Source: Comamonas sp. BIGb0152 (GTDB lineage: Bacteria > Pseudomonadota > Gammaproteobacteria > Burkholderiales > Burkholderiaceae_C). Taken from it: a DNA stretch of 64,000 bases. Below the pieces are notes generated by a model. That model searched no databases. It had not been told where the DNA came from and saw only the letters and a list, made by a program, of their open reading frames with translations. The stretch lies in contig NZ_JANUDY010000003.1 in assembly GCF_024809975.1 (NCBI RefSeq), positions 434,001 through 498,000 of the forward strand, in the 5' to 3' direction. Position numbers and translations under genes: made by a program. This document shows positions 26,885-35,696 of the stretch, in pieces. The first letter of the stretch is position 1. The number at the start of each line of letters is the position of its first letter.

Positions 26885-28582
26885 ATGACATCCCAACCCA
26901 TGGCCAGCGCGCCCCCCAGCGCGCGGGCAAACGATGTGCGCAGCCTGTTGGCACTGGGCGCAGATGACGCCGCCGCGCTGCAGTTTGGCGGCAGCACCCA
27001 CAGCTATGCGCAGCTGCGCAGCCAGGTACAGCAATGCGCCAACGGGCTGCAGCAGCAAGGCCTGGCCGCCGGCGATGTGCTGGGCCTGTGGCTGCCCAAC
27101 ACCCCCCACTGGCTGCTGCTGCACCTGGCCTGCGCCCAGCTGGGCATCACCACCCTGAGCCTGAACCTCAAGCTCGGCGTCAAGGAGATCAGCAGCTTTA
27201 TCGACCGCTCCGCCTGCAAGGCGCTGGCCTTTGACCGCGCCACCGCCAATGCGCTTGCCGTCATGAATGGTGCTGCCGCCAGCGCAGGCAGCCTGCTGCC
27301 CGGCAATAGCCTGGCGCAGATCCTGGCGCAGCAAGGCGGCAGTCTGCAGTGCCTGATCGATGCCAGCCTGAGCCCGCCCACCTCGCCAACCGCGCCGCTA
27401 GAAGCCGCTGGCACGGCGCTGCAAATCCAATCCTGGCAAGTGCTGATGACAGCGGCTGCAACACCGCCGCACAGCAGCGCCGGCCAGGGCGAACAGACCT
27501 GCATCATCCTGTCGTCCTCGGGCACCACCAGCCAGCCCAAGCTCATCGTGCACCGCCAGGCCAGCGTGGCCCAGCATGCGCAGGATGTGGCGCCGGGCTT
27601 TGGCATCGACAGCGGCTGCCGCAGCCTGCTGGCCTTGCCGCTGTGCGGGGCATTTGGCTACACCGCAGCGATGGCCACCTTGGCAGCTGGCGCCTGCCTG
27701 GTGCTGCACGAGGTGTTTGATACCGCGCGCGCAGCGGCCTGCCTGCAAGGCGAGCCCATCACCCATATGTTTGGCACCAATGACATGGTCGACAAGCTCA
27801 TTGCCGACCTGCCCACAGGCTGGCAGCCACAGGCGCTGCGCTTTTTTGGCCATGCCAACTTTGTGCCCGGGCTGGATGCCCTGCCCGCCCGCGCCTTGCA
27901 GTACGGCATACCCATGGTCGGCTGCTTTGGCATGAGCGAAACCTTTGCGCTGTTTGCCCACCAAGACCCGGCCGCGCCCTTGCCCCGGCGCGCCCAGTCC
28001 GGCGGCATCCCTGTCTGCCCCCTTGCGCGGGTGCGCGTGCGCAATCTGGAGACCGGTGCCATTGCCGAGGCGCAGGAGCCCGGCGAGCTGGAATTTTTCA
28101 GCCCCACCTTGATGCAGCAGTACCTGCGTGATGCGCAGGCCACCCAGCAGGCCTTTACCGAAGACGGCTACCTGCGCTCGGGCGATCTGGGTTATCTGAA
28201 TGGCGACGGCGGCTTTACCCATATCTCGCGCCTGGGCGATGTGCTGCGCATCGGCGGCTTTTTGGTCAACCCGGCCGAGATTGAGGAGTCGGTGATGGCG
28301 CTCAGCGGCGCCAGCGCCTGCCAGGTGGTAGCGGTCAATGCCTCGGGCAGCTCGCGCCCGGTGGCCTTTGTGCTGGCGCCCACCGATACCGCTGACCAGC
28401 GCTGGGACGAGGCGGCCATCAAGGCCCAGCTGCAGCAGCAGATTGCGCGCTACAAGGTGCCCATCCGCATCTTCCGGGTCGAGACCTTTCCCTACACCAT
28501 GGGCCCCAACGGCAAGAAGGTCAAACGCAATGAACTGCGCGACCTGGCGCAAAGCCTGCTCGCCCAGGAGGCCACAGCATGA
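26885..28582 (+). CDS. Acyl-CoA synthetase (AMP-dependent acid-CoA ligase)
   Basis: This 565-residue ligase would activate an organic acid to its CoA thioester. The AMP-binding motif is ILSSSGTTSQPKLIVH, a variant of TSGTTGxPKG. The A5 motif is VGCFGMSET, A7 is YLRSGDLGYLNGDGG, and the C-terminal catalytic lysine lies in GPNGKKVKRNEL. The stop overlaps the start of the next gene as ATGA, so the two are translationally coupled. Because the neighbours are an acyl-CoA dehydrogenase and an SDR, beta-oxidation-like processing of the CoA ester is likely. Confidence 0.92.
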   Translation: MTSQPMASAPPSARANDVRSLLALGADDAAALQFGGSTHSYAQLRSQVQQCANGLQQQGLAAGDVLGLWLPNTPHWLLLHLACAQLGITTLSLNLKLGVKEISSFIDRSACKALAFDRATANALAVMNGAAASAGSLLPGNSLAQILAQQGGSLQCLIDASLSPPTSPTAPLEAAGTALQIQSWQVLMTAAATPPHSSAGQGEQTCIILSSSGTTSQPKLIVHRQASVAQHAQDVAPGFGIDSGCRSLLALPLCGAFGYTAAMATLAAGACLVLHEVFDTARAAACLQGEPITHMFGTNDMVDKLIADLPTGWQPQALRFFGHANFVPGLDALPARALQYGIPMVGCFGMSETFALFAHQDPAAPLPRRAQSGGIPVCPLARVRVRNLETGAIAEAQEPGELEFFSPTLMQQYLRDAQATQQAFTEDGYLRSGDLGYLNGDGGFTHISRLGDVLRIGGFLVNPAEIEESVMALSGASACQVVAVNASGSSRPVAFVLAPTDTADQRWDEAAIKAQLQQQIARYKVPIRIFRVETFPYTMGPNGKKVKRNELRDLAQSLLAQEATA

Positions 28583-29754
28583 AGCAGGAATGGACCCTGG
28601 CCGACACGCCCTTTTTTGACGAGCGGCATGCCGAAGTCATTGCCCGGCTCAACCGCTGGATCAGCCACAACCGCGAGCGCCTGGCCGATGAAACGCCACA
28701 GGATCTGCTGGACGAGTGCGCCCACTGGCTGCACAGCCTGGCGCAGCATGGCCTGCTTGAATACGCGGCGCCAGCGATGGCCGATGGCATGGCGCCAGCG
28801 GTGGACCTGCGCGCCATCTGCCTGGTGCGCGAATGCCTGGGCTACTACGCGCCGCTGGCTGATTTTGTCTTCAGCATGCAGGGCATCGGCAGCGCTGCCT
28901 TGTGGCAAAAAGGCGATCCCCGCCTGGTGGCGCCCTATGTGCAGGCCTGCAGCCAGGGCCGCAAGGTGGCAGCCTTTGCGCTGACCGAGCCCGATGGCGG
29001 ATCGGACGTGGCCGCCACCAAGACGCGGGCCGTGCTGCAGGGCGACCACTACCTGCTTGATGGCGCCAAGTCCTATATCTCCAATGGCGGCATTGCGGAC
29101 TTCTATGTCGTCATCGCCCGCACCGAAGAGGCCAAGGGCGCGAGCGGCCTGTCGGCCCTGTTGGTCGATGCCGACACCCCGGGCCTGCGCATCCACCGCG
29201 CCATCGACATCATCGCGCCCCACCCGCTGGCCGAGATCCATTTTGAGCAATGCCGGGTGCCGGCCAATCGCCTGCTGGGCCAGCCGGGCGAGGGCTTCAA
29301 GGTGGCGATGGGCGTGCTCGATATCTTCCGCAGCTCGGTGGGCGCGGCTGCGCTGGGCATGGGCCAGCGCGCGCTCGATGAGACCCTGGCCCGGGTCAGC
29401 CAACGCCAGCTCTACGGCCAGGCCATGGCCGAGATGCAGACCGTGCAGCACAAGCTGGCCGACATGGCGACGCAGCTGGAGGCCGCGCGCCTGCTGGTGC
29501 ACAAGGCCGCCTGGCTGCGCGATGTGCGCCAGCGCCGCATCAGCACCGAAGCGGCCATGGCCAAGATGCAGGGCACCGAAGCCGCCTTCCAGGTGGTCGA
29601 TGCGGCGGTGCAGCTCTGGGGTGGCATAGGCATCACCTGCGGCAGCGTGGTCGAGCGCCTCTACCGCGAAGTCCGCCCCATGCGCATCTACGAAGGGGCC
29701 ACCGAAGTGCAAAAGACCATCATCGGTCGACAGATTTTGAAAGGCCTGGCATGA
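28579..29754 (+). CDS. Acyl-CoA dehydrogenase
   Basis: This 391-residue FAD enzyme would introduce an alpha-beta double bond into the CoA ester made by the preceding ligase. Family motifs are FALTEPDGGSDVAATKTRAV, LLDGAKSYISNGGIADFYVV, and the C-terminal VQLWGGIGITCGSVVERLYR with RIYEGATEVQKTIIGRQIL, where the glutamate of YEG is the likely catalytic base. It overlaps both neighbouring genes by four bases. Confidence 0.94.
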   Translation: MKQEWTLADTPFFDERHAEVIARLNRWISHNRERLADETPQDLLDECAHWLHSLAQHGLLEYAAPAMADGMAPAVDLRAICLVRECLGYYAPLADFVFSMQGIGSAALWQKGDPRLVAPYVQACSQGRKVAAFALTEPDGGSDVAATKTRAVLQGDHYLLDGAKSYISNGGIADFYVVIARTEEAKGASGLSALLVDADTPGLRIHRAIDIIAPHPLAEIHFEQCRVPANRLLGQPGEGFKVAMGVLDIFRSSVGAAALGMGQRALDETLARVSQRQLYGQAMAEMQTVQHKLADMATQLEAARLLVHKAAWLRDVRQRRISTEAAMAKMQGTEAAFQVVDAAVQLWGGIGITCGSVVERLYREVRPMRIYEGATEVQKTIIGRQILKGLA

Positions 29755-30488
29755 CAGACAGCTCCCGCAAACCCCGCGTCTTGATCACCGGCGCCAGCCG
29801 GGGCATTGGCCGCGCCACCATGCGCTACCTGGCCGACAAGGGCTACCAGACCATTGGCCTGGCCCGCAGCATCCCCGCCGATGCCCGGGCCGATGAGCAG
29901 TTCATCGCCTGCGATCTGATGGACCTGGAGGGCACCCGCGCTTTGGTCAGCGACCTGGCCGCGCAGGCGCCGTTCTATGGCCTGGTCAACAACGCCGCAC
30001 TCGCCCACACCACCGACCTGGCACACACCAGCGTGGCCGATATGAACGAGGCCATGGCGCTGAACGTGAACGCCTGCCTGGTGTGCATGCAGGCCCTGCT
30101 ACCGGGCATGCGCCAGGCGCGTGCCGGCCGGGTCGTCAATATCTCCTCGCGCGCCGCGCTGGGCAAGCCCAACCGCACCGCCTACAGCGCCACCAAGGCC
30201 GCCGTCATCGGCATGAGCCGCACCTGGGCGCTGGAGCTGGCCACGGACCAGATAACGGTCAATGTGATTGCCCCCGGCCCCGTGGCCACCGAGCTTTTCA
30301 AAACCGCCAGCCCGCCCGGCGCACCGCAGACAGAAGCGCTGCTCGCCGCCGTGCCGCTGCAGCGGGTGTCCGAGCCGGTGGAGATCGCCCATGCGATCGA
30401 CTTTTTGCTGCACCCGTTGGCCGGCTACATCACCGGCCAGACCTTGCATATCGACGGAGGGCTGACCATCAGCGCAACCCGGCTGTAG
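29751..30488 (+). CDS. Short-chain dehydrogenase/reductase
   Basis: This 245-residue NAD(P)-dependent oxidoreductase has the cofactor motif VLITGASRGIGRATM, the NNA motif in LVNNAALAH, the catalytic serine in NISSRAALG and the YxxxK pair in YSATKAAV, with PGPVATELF and the C-terminal ITGQTLHIDGGLTI. In this context it could act as a 3-hydroxyacyl-CoA dehydrogenase or ring-alcohol dehydrogenase. It is coupled by ATGA to the acyl-CoA dehydrogenase gene. Confidence 0.93.
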   Translation: MTDSSRKPRVLITGASRGIGRATMRYLADKGYQTIGLARSIPADARADEQFIACDLMDLEGTRALVSDLAAQAPFYGLVNNAALAHTTDLAHTSVADMNEAMALNVNACLVCMQALLPGMRQARAGRVVNISSRAALGKPNRTAYSATKAAVIGMSRTWALELATDQITVNVIAPGPVATELFKTASPPGAPQTEALLAAVPLQRVSEPVEIAHAIDFLLHPLAGYITGQTLHIDGGLTISATRL

Positions 30489-30560
30489 CGGCCGCCAGCT
30501 ATCTCTCAGAGGGGCCTCTGGACACGGCAACACCACAAAAAAGGACAAGGAGACAAGGCC

Positions 30561-31589
30561 ATGAACAACACGCTTTCCCTACCCCAGCATGCCCCCGCCA
30601 ACCCGGCGCGGCGGCAATGGCTGGCACGCAGCGCCGCCTGGGGGGCCGGCGGCCTGCTGGCCGGCCAACATGCTTGGGCGCAGAGCCCTTATCCATCGCG
30701 CCCAGTGCGGCTGGTGGTGCCGTTTGCAGCCGGTGGCGCCACTGATGTGCTGGGCCGCCTGCTGGCCAAGGCGCTGGAGCCGGGCCTGGGCCAGCCGGTG
30801 GTGGTGGACAACAAGGTGGGCGCTGCCGGCGCCATTGGTGCCACCCAGGTAGCGCATGCCGAACCCGATGGCTACAACATCTTGATGGGCGGCGTGGGCA
30901 CCAATATCGTGCTCGAGCACACGATGCCCGACCTGGGCTACCGGCCGCAGCGCGACTTTGCGGCAGTGGCCTCGATCTGCAATGTGGACTATGTGCTGGT
31001 GGTGGCCCAGGACAGCCCCTACCAGACCCTGGGCGAGCTGCTGGCCGATGCCAAGAAAACGCCAGACAAGCTGCGCTATATGTCGACCGGGCCGCTGGGC
31101 CCGCTGCATGTGGCCATGGAGTACCTGGGCAAGCTGAGTGGTGCGCAGATGATCCATGCGCCCTACAAGGGCGAGGCCCCGGCCCTGCCGGACCTGCTGC
31201 AGCAGCGGGTGGACATGGGCATGATGACGGCGCTCTTCACCCGGCCCCAGGTGCAGTCGGGCAAGCTGCGCGTGCTGGCCACCCTGAGCGCGCAGCGCAT
31301 GGCCTCCTGGCCCGAGATCCCCACCGTGGCCGAGCTGGGCTACCCCGGCTATGCCGCGCCAATCTGGAACGGCTTTTTTGTGCCGCGCAAGACCAGCGCC
31401 CAGGTCGTGGAGCGCCTGGCCCGCACCACCGTGGCCCAGCTGCAGGCGCCCGATCTCAAAAACCTGCTGGAGAAACAAGGCGTCTCCGTCACCGCCCAAG
31501 GCCCCGATGCCTACGAGAAATTTTTGCAGACCGAGCGCCTGCGCTGGCAACAGATGATCCGCGAATCCCAGGTACTGACAACAAGCTGA
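30561..31589 (+). CDS. Bug-family tripartite tricarboxylate transporter substrate-binding protein
   Basis: This 342-residue periplasmic binding protein has a signal with a twin arginine (ARRQWLARSAAWGAGGLLAG) and the Bug fold: YPSRPVRLVVPFAAGGATDV, VVVDNKVGAAGAIGA, and APYKGEAPALPDLLQQRVDM. AAGGAG precedes the ATG. Bug proteins bind carboxylates and related acids. No TctA or TctB membrane gene lies in the window, the common situation for orphan Bug genes in Burkholderiales. It is likely to capture the substrate of the catabolic operon. Confidence 0.92.
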   Translation: MNNTLSLPQHAPANPARRQWLARSAAWGAGGLLAGQHAWAQSPYPSRPVRLVVPFAAGGATDVLGRLLAKALEPGLGQPVVVDNKVGAAGAIGATQVAHAEPDGYNILMGGVGTNIVLEHTMPDLGYRPQRDFAAVASICNVDYVLVVAQDSPYQTLGELLADAKKTPDKLRYMSTGPLGPLHVAMEYLGKLSGAQMIHAPYKGEAPALPDLLQQRVDMGMMTALFTRPQVQSGKLRVLATLSAQRMASWPEIPTVAELGYPGYAAPIWNGFFVPRKTSAQVVERLARTTVAQLQAPDLKNLLEKQGVSVTAQGPDAYEKFLQTERLRWQQMIRESQVLTTS

Positions 31590-31604
31590 ACAGGAGACAA
31601 CACC

Positions 31605-32837
31605 ATGCGCATTTCTCACATCCCCGCACTGCGGACACCCTTCAAACCCCTGGGCCTGGCCGCAGCGCTGCTGTGCCTGTCACTGGGCGCCATGGCGCAA
31701 TCGGGCCCGCCCGTGCGCATTGGCCTGATCGTCGACCAGTCCGGCGTGTACTCGGCCATCACCGGCAAGGGCAGCATCGCAGCGGCCCAAATGGCGCTGG
31801 ACGAGGCAGGGGGACAGGTGCTGGGCCGCAAGGTCGAGCTGCTGACCTTTGACCACCAGAGCAAGGCCGATTCGGCAGCGGCCAAGGCGCGCGAATGGTA
31901 TGACAACGGCGTGGACGCGATCCAGGACGTGGGCGGCTCGGCCGCTGCGCTGGCGGTGCTGAACATTGCCAAGGAAAAAGGCAAGGTGCTGGTGATGAGC
32001 GGCCCGGCCAGCGACCGCATCACCGGTGACATGTGTGGCCCCACCGTCGCGCACTGGGCCTACAACTCGTATGCGCTGGCCAATACCGTGGGCAAGGCGG
32101 CGGCCGAGAAGATCGGCAAGCAGTGGTACTTTCTGACCGCCGATTACTCGGGCGGCTACGACATCGTCAAGGCCACCACCCAGGCAATCAGCACCGTTGG
32201 CGGCAAGGTGATCGGCGAGACCCGGCACCCGCTCAATGGCTCGGACTTTTCGTCTGCCGTGGTGCAGGCCCAGGCCAGCAAGGCCGATGTGATTGGCCTG
32301 GCCAACTTCGGCAATGACCTGGTCAACTCCATCAAGGCCGCGCGCGAATTCGGCATCACCCCCGAGAGCAAGCAAAAGCTGGCCTCGCTGCTGATGTACA
32401 TCAACGATGTGCATTCGGTGGGCCTGCGCACCGCGCAGGGCATGCTGCTGTCCGAGGCCTTTTACTGGGACATGAATGACGAGACGCGCGCGTTCTCGAA
32501 GAAGTACTTCGCCAAGGTCAACGCCATGCCCAATATGAGCCAGATGGGCGCCTACTCGTCCGTCAAGCACTACCTGAAGGCGGTGGAGGCCGCAGGCAGC
32601 ACCGATGCCAAGGCGGTGATGGCCAAGATGCGCGAGATGCCGATCAACGATGTGTTCACCAAGAATGGCCGCCTGCGCGAGGACGGCATGATGGTGCACG
32701 ACATGTACCTGTTCCAGGTCAAGTCACCGCAAGAGTCCAAGGCGCCCTGGGACTACTACAAGGTCATCAGCACCGTGCCGGCCGACAAGGCCTTCTTGCC
32801 GCTGTCCGAATCGGCCTGCCCTCTCGTCAAGAAGTAG
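31605..32837 (+). CDS. Branched-chain-type ABC transporter substrate-binding protein
   Basis: This 410-residue protein has a Sec signal (LGLAAALLCLSLGAMAQ) and the type I periplasmic fold: VRIGLIVDQSGVYSAITGKG, GGQVLGRKVELLTFDHQSKA, and DAIQDVGGSAAALAVLNIAK. Related proteins bind amino acids, urea or aromatic acids such as benzoate derivatives. No permease or ATPase accompanies it here. AGGAG lies nine bases before the ATG. Placing it 15 bp after the Bug gene gives the operon two unrelated solute-binding proteins. Confidence 0.91.
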   Translation: MRISHIPALRTPFKPLGLAAALLCLSLGAMAQSGPPVRIGLIVDQSGVYSAITGKGSIAAAQMALDEAGGQVLGRKVELLTFDHQSKADSAAAKAREWYDNGVDAIQDVGGSAAALAVLNIAKEKGKVLVMSGPASDRITGDMCGPTVAHWAYNSYALANTVGKAAAEKIGKQWYFLTADYSGGYDIVKATTQAISTVGGKVIGETRHPLNGSDFSSAVVQAQASKADVIGLANFGNDLVNSIKAAREFGITPESKQKLASLLMYINDVHSVGLRTAQGMLLSEAFYWDMNDETRAFSKKYFAKVNAMPNMSQMGAYSSVKHYLKAVEAAGSTDAKAVMAKMREMPINDVFTKNGRLREDGMMVHDMYLFQVKSPQESKAPWDYYKVISTVPADKAFLPLSESACPLVKK

Positions 32838-32848
32838 GCCACAGCACC

Positions 32849-34000
32849 ATGGCCCAGACCCAGCTTTTCAGCCCTTTGCCGCTGCGCGATGTGGTGATCA
32901 AGAACCGCATCGTCGCCGCCCCCATGTGGCAGTACCAGGGCCGCCACGGCCAGGCCCAGGATTGGCATCTGATGCACCTGGGGCGCCTGGCTGCCGGCGG
33001 CAGCGGCCTGGTGTTCCAGGAAGGTACGGGGGTGGAGCGGCGCGGCTGCGGCACCCTGGGCGACATAGGGCTGTGGTCCGACGACATGGTCGCGCCCCTG
33101 CAGCGCATTGTGCAGCTGATGAAGGACTGCGGCACCACGCCCGGCATCCAGCTGATGCATGCCGGCCGCAAGGCCCGGCAGCTGACCCCCGCCCAGGGCC
33201 GGGGCGCCCTGCCCTACCAGCCGGACATCGCCGACTGGGATGCCTGGACGCCGATGGGCCCCAGTGCCATCCCGGCGGGCAAGGGCCTAGACACGCCGCT
33301 GCCCATGTCGCTGCAGGACATCCAGCAGCTGGTGGAGGCCTTTGCCGCCGCCGCCCGCCGCGCCGCGCAGGCGGGCTACCAGGTGCTGGAGCTGCATGCC
33401 GGCCATGGCTATCTGCTGCACAGCTTTCTGTCACCGCTGGCCAACCAGCGCGGCGACGCCTGGGGCGGCAGCTTTGACAACCGCTGCAGGCTGCTGCTGA
33501 CCGTCGTCGAAGCGGTGCGCGCCGTGTGGCCGGCGGGCCTGCCGCTGTTTGTACGCCTGTCCTGCAGCGATGGCGCGCCCGGCGGCTGGACGCTGGAAGA
33601 CAGCATCGCCCTGGTCCAACGCCTGCTGCCGCTGGGGGTGGATGTCATCGATTGCTCCTCGGGCGGCATTGCCGGCTCGCCACTGCGGGGCGGCCAGTCT
33701 GCCACTTATGGCTACCAGGTCGAACTCGCCTCCGCCATCAAGGCCGCTACCGGCGCCCGCACCATGGCGGTGGGGCTGATCGTGCATGCCCAGCAGGCCG
33801 AAGCCATTTTGCGCAACGGTGATGCGGACCTGGTGGCCTTGGCGCGCGAGCTGATCTACAACCCGAACTGGCCGATGGATGCCGCGCAAAAGCTGCAGGA
33901 TTGGCAGGAGTTCCAGATGCTGACCAGGAACGAAGCCTTTTGGCTGGAGCGGCGCAAGGCCACCACGCCGGATCTGCAGCCCTCCACCTTTGTGCGCTGA
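32849..34000 (+). CDS. NADH:flavin oxidoreductase, old yellow enzyme family (YqjM/XenA-like)
   Basis: This 383-residue TIM-barrel FMN enzyme has the substrate-binding HAGHGYLLHSFLSPLANQRG with the adjacent WGGSFDNRCRLLLTVVEAVR, which marks the YqjM-like subgroup, IVAAPMWQY near the N-terminus and IQLMHAGRKA. It would reduce an activated carbon-carbon double bond using NAD(P)H. In the operon it may saturate an enone or enoyl intermediate. It begins 11 bp after the binding-protein gene. Confidence 0.93.
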   Translation: MAQTQLFSPLPLRDVVIKNRIVAAPMWQYQGRHGQAQDWHLMHLGRLAAGGSGLVFQEGTGVERRGCGTLGDIGLWSDDMVAPLQRIVQLMKDCGTTPGIQLMHAGRKARQLTPAQGRGALPYQPDIADWDAWTPMGPSAIPAGKGLDTPLPMSLQDIQQLVEAFAAAARRAAQAGYQVLELHAGHGYLLHSFLSPLANQRGDAWGGSFDNRCRLLLTVVEAVRAVWPAGLPLFVRLSCSDGAPGGWTLEDSIALVQRLLPLGVDVIDCSSGGIAGSPLRGGQSATYGYQVELASAIKAATGARTMAVGLIVHAQQAEAILRNGDADLVALARELIYNPNWPMDAAQKLQDWQEFQMLTRNEAFWLERRKATTPDLQPSTFVR

Positions 34001-34043
34001 CCTCTGTACGCTGCGCCCGGCTGCGGAATGCCACAATGCGGCT

Positions 34044-34481
34044 ATGCGCATAACGCCCATCGCCCTCCCCCTTGCCTTGTTGGCCGTGCTGGCCAGCACT
34101 GGCTGCAAGCAAATCCCCTACGCGCCCTTGCCCGCCCCGCCGACGGGCATCCGCTACGAGCCCGGTGCCAACAGCGCCGGCATCGCCCGCATGTCGGAGG
34201 CCGAGCTGCTGCGCCAAAAGCGCCTGGCCCAGGCAGGCGACAAGCGCGCTGCCATCAATGTCTACCAGCACCTGCGCTCGGTAGAGAACGACGATGCCCA
34301 GGCGCGGGACTGGCTCATCTTGGCCGCTGACCTGGGGGATGGCGCAGCGGCGTACAACCTGGCACAAAGCGCCATCTATACCCAGGATCCTGCGAGCGCG
34401 CTGTTCTGGGCCAAAAGAGCCAAGGGGGCGGGCTATGCCAATGCGGATGCGCTGCTGACATCGCTGGAGCAGCCTGAATAG
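34044..34481 (+). CDS. Small lipoprotein with Sel1/TPR-like helices
   Basis: This 145-residue protein starts at the ATG at 34044 (MRITPIALPLALLAVLASTG) with the lipobox STGC. The rest holds helix pairs of Sel1/TPR type: LLRQKRLAQAGDKRAAINVY, ARDWLILAADLGDGAAAYNL and ASALFWAKRAKGAGYANADA. Such proteins usually mediate protein contacts. It follows the ene-reductase by 43 bp but need not be part of the catabolic pathway. Confidence 0.75.
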   Translation: MRITPIALPLALLAVLASTGCKQIPYAPLPAPPTGIRYEPGANSAGIARMSEAELLRQKRLAQAGDKRAAINVYQHLRSVENDDAQARDWLILAADLGDGAAAYNLAQSAIYTQDPASALFWAKRAKGAGYANADALLTSLEQPE

Positions 34482-35252
34482 GCCCCACACGCAGGCCTTC
34501 CACGCGGCGCCAACGGCAGGCGCGCCAGCGCGGCCGTGAGGGCCCGCCTATAGGCCAGGTCGGGGCGTGTCTCTGCCGGCTCCGTATCACTTGTGCCCTC
34601 CGCCCAGGGCCTGGCCCAGGCTGTCCATCCCCGGGCTGGCATCCAGATGCTGGCGCGAGGCTTGCGGCTGGGCATGCGCCCGCAGGGCTGCCCCATGGCG
34701 GCGGCGACTATGCCGCCCGACACGCACCACTCACCCACTTTCTTGCCCACTTTCTCGTGCGGTAGAGCGCCCGTCGCAGCGCCGCCATGCCCGCCTAGGA
34801 ACTTGTGCAGTGGCTGCAGTCGGTCGATGCCCCGGCCCCAAGCAATGCCCTTGCCGGAGGCCATTCCCGTGCTGGGGACGACTGCAGCGGCCAGCCGAGA
34901 GCAACTTGGAAGATCGCGATGCGCTGCCAATCGCCGGGAAAGAAACCCCTGAAGACCTTTGGCTAGCGATTCGGCCACATGCTGGCGTTTGACACATGTA
35001 ACAAAATAATGCAACATCAACGCGATGCTTGGTCTGCGAATCCATGTCTTTGCGCTGAATACCTACCCATCCCCGGCCCAGATTTCTAGTGCCCTGCGCG
35101 TTCCCGCCACCACCCCTTCCCCCATTCCCACTGTGATGCCTGTGCCCTTAGATAACGACCATCAGTGGGCAGCCAGCGCGAGCTGCGGGGTAGATGCAGC
35201 GCCCAAGCTGATGCCACGCACCGCCAAACCGTTGCCCACAGTACTGACTGCC
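34482..35252. other. Region without a confident gene; possible frame-broken gene on the minus strand
   Basis: Minus-strand frame from 35020 reads a plausible protein stretch (KGLQGFLSRRLAAHRDLP, VVPSTGMASGKGIAWGRGID, LHKFLGGHGGAATG). From about 34730 a second minus-strand frame takes over that ends naturally at about 34590 (PQASRQHLDASPGMDSLGQA, then LGGGHK and stop). A single frameshift would join them. I do not recognise the product, and plus-strand frames look less protein-like. This could be a decayed gene or noncoding DNA. Confidence 0.3.
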
Positions 35253-35570
35253 ATGCGTGGTGTCTCCATCCTGGTGCTGGCCTTGCTGGCCACCCTGGCA
35301 CAAGCGGCCAACTACCCCTGCAGCGGCAGCAAAGGCGGTGTCGCGCACTGCGCTGGAGCGCGCTTTGTCTGCAACGATGGCTCGATCAGCGGCTCCAAAC
35401 GCATCTGCAGCGCAGGTGATGCAGCCGCACCGGCTATCCGCCCGCTGATCACCAACACCAGCCAGGCCGATGGCAGCTGCCAGTGCCGATCCAAGCGCTA
35501 TTGCACGGGCCCACGGGGCGGGCGCTATTGCTTGTCAGACAGCGGCAAGAAGAGCTATTTGCGCGATTGA
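35253..35570 (+). CDS. Small exported cysteine-rich protein
   Basis: This 105-residue protein starts at the ATG at 35253 (MRGVSILVLALLATLAQA, a Sec signal), giving a mature protein of about 87 residues that begins ANYPCSGSKGGVAHCAG. It contains seven cysteines after the signal, in patterns such as RFVCNDGSISGSKRIC and CQCRSKRYCTGPRGGRYC. Similar short secreted proteins occur in other betaproteobacteria as I recall, without known function. The cysteines suggest a disulfide-stabilised fold. The upstream open frame is judged not to be translated. Confidence 0.7.
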   Translation: MRGVSILVLALLATLAQAANYPCSGSKGGVAHCAGARFVCNDGSISGSKRICSAGDAAAPAIRPLITNTSQADGSCQCRSKRYCTGPRGGRYCLSDSGKKSYLRD

Positions 35571-35696
35571 AGCGCGTTGGCCGTAACTGGCTCAAGCAAT
35601 GGCGGCGCTGAAAGGCGGCTGTCTGCCCAGACCTACAGGATGTGCCCCCTGTGCGCCGTCACCCTCAGCCGGTGACAGGCACTACGATCTGGCCGG

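Noticed and set aside
34567..34992. Plus-strand frames of about 120-140 codons
   Set aside because: They are Pro/Arg/Cys-rich and lack a ribosome binding site; the minus-strand frames look more protein-like, and neither is convincing.
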